DNA of 30,531 bases from NCBI GenBank assembly GCA_003427395.1, contig BFEA01000058.1, positions 4,154,394-4,184,924 of the forward strand, read 5' to 3'. Origin of the DNA: Chara braunii (taxonomy: Eukaryota > Streptophyta > Charophyceae > Charales > Characeae). Both the position numbers and the translations under genes were made by a program. The notes under the pieces are model-generated. The model was given only the letters and a program-made list of their open reading frames with translations. It was not told the origin of the DNA and made no database searches. Shown piece after piece: positions 29,401-30,531 of the stretch; the first letter of the stretch is position 1, and each line of letters opens with the position of its first letter.

Positions 29401-29561
29401 ACAATGCCCTGGACCGCTCTGTCCGGGTATTGCTCACCTTTCAAGAGTCCAACGAGCATATTCACACACTTCTCGCGGCCGATTCGTGGGCGATGAGCGG
29501 TGCACCCGCAAAAGGTCCCTGCCAATCTGATTTCCTCTACCTCGTGGGCTAAATCACCCAT
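29401..29561 (-). other. Possible host exon or unassigned ORF
   Basis: A minus-strand frame starts MGDLAHEVEEIRLAGTFCGC and includes HRPRIGREKCVNMLVGLLKG. The triplets encoding GLLKG contain CTTGAAAGGTGAGCAA, a good match to a plant 5' splice site (AAG|GTGAGC). No family is recognised. The frame runs across the LINE junction, so only the part above 29400 can be original. It is a weak candidate for a host exon upstream of the LINE insertion. Confidence 0.25.
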
Positions 29562-30458
29562 CGGCTCGCACGCACATTGCGCTCCTCAGTCCACATTTCA
29601 AAATAGTTAGGATTAAAAAAAATTGTCAGCATCCCGAACACGCAGAAACTCGCAGGTCAACCCAAGGATGCGCGCTCTCAAGGTTCTCGCCTGCCGTGAC
29701 GGCCCCTAAATCCGGCGCTGCGTTCGAGTCAAGGAACGCCGGAGCAAAATAATAATACGAAAATAAAAATACTTAAAAACATTTAATCGCCAGAGTACAG
29801 CGAACGAGGAAAAGGAACCATTAGTACCACTCTGACGCCGCCAACAGCAAAACCAAGGAGGATAGCCCCGTCGGGCCCTCAACCCCTCGGTCCATTCACA
29901 CTACTCTGATATCCCTGTGCCATCGTCGATCGACCTCGATCTCTGAATCTCTCTGATGAAAGTTCGACGCTGTAACCAAATAATGCTAGGCTCAAGACTG
30001 GTCTAACTTTGACGGACACCCAGATAAAACGACACTGCGCGACGTGTCGACCTGCCAAAACATTCCCAAGATTACCTTGTCGTCGATGTCGTCTTCCGTA
30101 CGTAAGCCCAGGTCAAAGGCAAGCGCACCAATCAAGAAACAAACTCATTTCAATCCTAGTTTAATCAGCGAATAAAAGTTGGCCGGCCACCACGCCGGTT
30201 CTCACAACCATAAAAAAAACAAAGATCACGCGCGCCTTAAATCTGCGCACCCACACACTCTCTGCTCTAGTCATCCTCCTAGTCAACGTAAACAATATAC
30301 GCAGCCGCGCAACGCGCGGTATACTTAACCTTCAAACCAAACTTATTTTTTGTTGCCCGCAAAAATCAGGGCGGATATCCTTGTAAGGGTATTCGCACCG
30401 ACACCGTGCACCTCATGCAACTGCTCGCGAGTCTTTGATGTCGTGCTCCTCCATGTAT

Positions 30459-30460
<2 letters not shown>
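29562..30460. other. No gene recognised
   Basis: 900 bases of the right flank without an open frame of note. A GGCGTTCC/GGAACGCC-like inverted pair surrounds 29715-29745 (CCGGCGCTGCGTTCGAG, GGAACGCCGGAG). There is an A-rich block at 29750-29785. No promoter can be assigned. Confidence 0.4.

Positions 30461-30531
<71 letters not shown>
30461..30531. repeat. (AC)n microsatellite at window edge
   Basis: At least 35 AC dinucleotides from 30461 to the last base; its end is outside the window. Confidence 0.95.

Overview
The window is eukaryotic, repeat-dominated DNA. It fits the green lineage, probably a charophyte alga such as Chara. That guess rests on three things: chromodomain-type Ty3 integrases, a LINE with the plant-type C-terminal zinc finger (zf-RVT), and primer-binding sites complementary to a plant-like initiator tRNA-Met. 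The species is inferred, not proven. I see no intact host gene, no rRNA or tRNA gene, and no bacterial-style operon, RBS or terminator.

Layout. 1-1.93 kb: decayed minus-strand coding region (coiled coil, Gly-rich, acidic Glu-rich with a 111-bp tandem repeat). 2.55-4.3 kb: two minus-strand LTR-retrotransposon 5' ends (LTR edge, PBS, leader, gag), with AC and CT microsatellites at their junction and beyond. 6.64-8.32 kb: two Ty3/chromovirus integrase ends facing opposite ways and joined near 7.79 kb. 10.96-11.45 kb: minus-strand reverse transcriptase (RT) fragment. 11.57-12.03 kb: degenerate trinucleotide array. 12.1-16.4 kb: a retroelement candidate whose minus-strand reading frame runs from a coiled-coil/SAP-like region into RT, bracketed by two 346-bp direct repeats. 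16.6-17.85 kb: another LTR leader/PBS, then a plus-strand RT fragment of the same unusual family. 18-19.8 kb: A50 tract between 33-bp direct repeats, a 53-bp minisatellite and a long CT microsatellite. 21.4-22.1 kb: plus-strand Ty3 integrase.

22.92-29.39 kb is a minus-strand LINE with both insertion hallmarks visible: a 32-nt poly(A) (poly(T) on the plus strand) and an exact 15-bp target-site duplication. Its ORF2 (endonuclease, RT, zf-RVT) stays in one frame, broken by stop codons but no frameshift that I could find. The exception is a 457-bp register jump caused by a nested foldback (MITE-like) element. That element sits at the endonuclease GDxN motif and has its own 9-10 bp target duplication. 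29.4-30.5 kb is flank ending in an AC microsatellite that runs off the window.

The elements do not work together as a pathway. The order is nested and tandem retroelement insertion, followed by point-mutation decay and microsatellite growth. The most interesting items are the RT/coiled-coil/SAP-like element with its direct repeats, the cleanly delimited LINE with its foldback insertion, and the shared pattern of in-frame stops, mostly TGA, without frameshifts.
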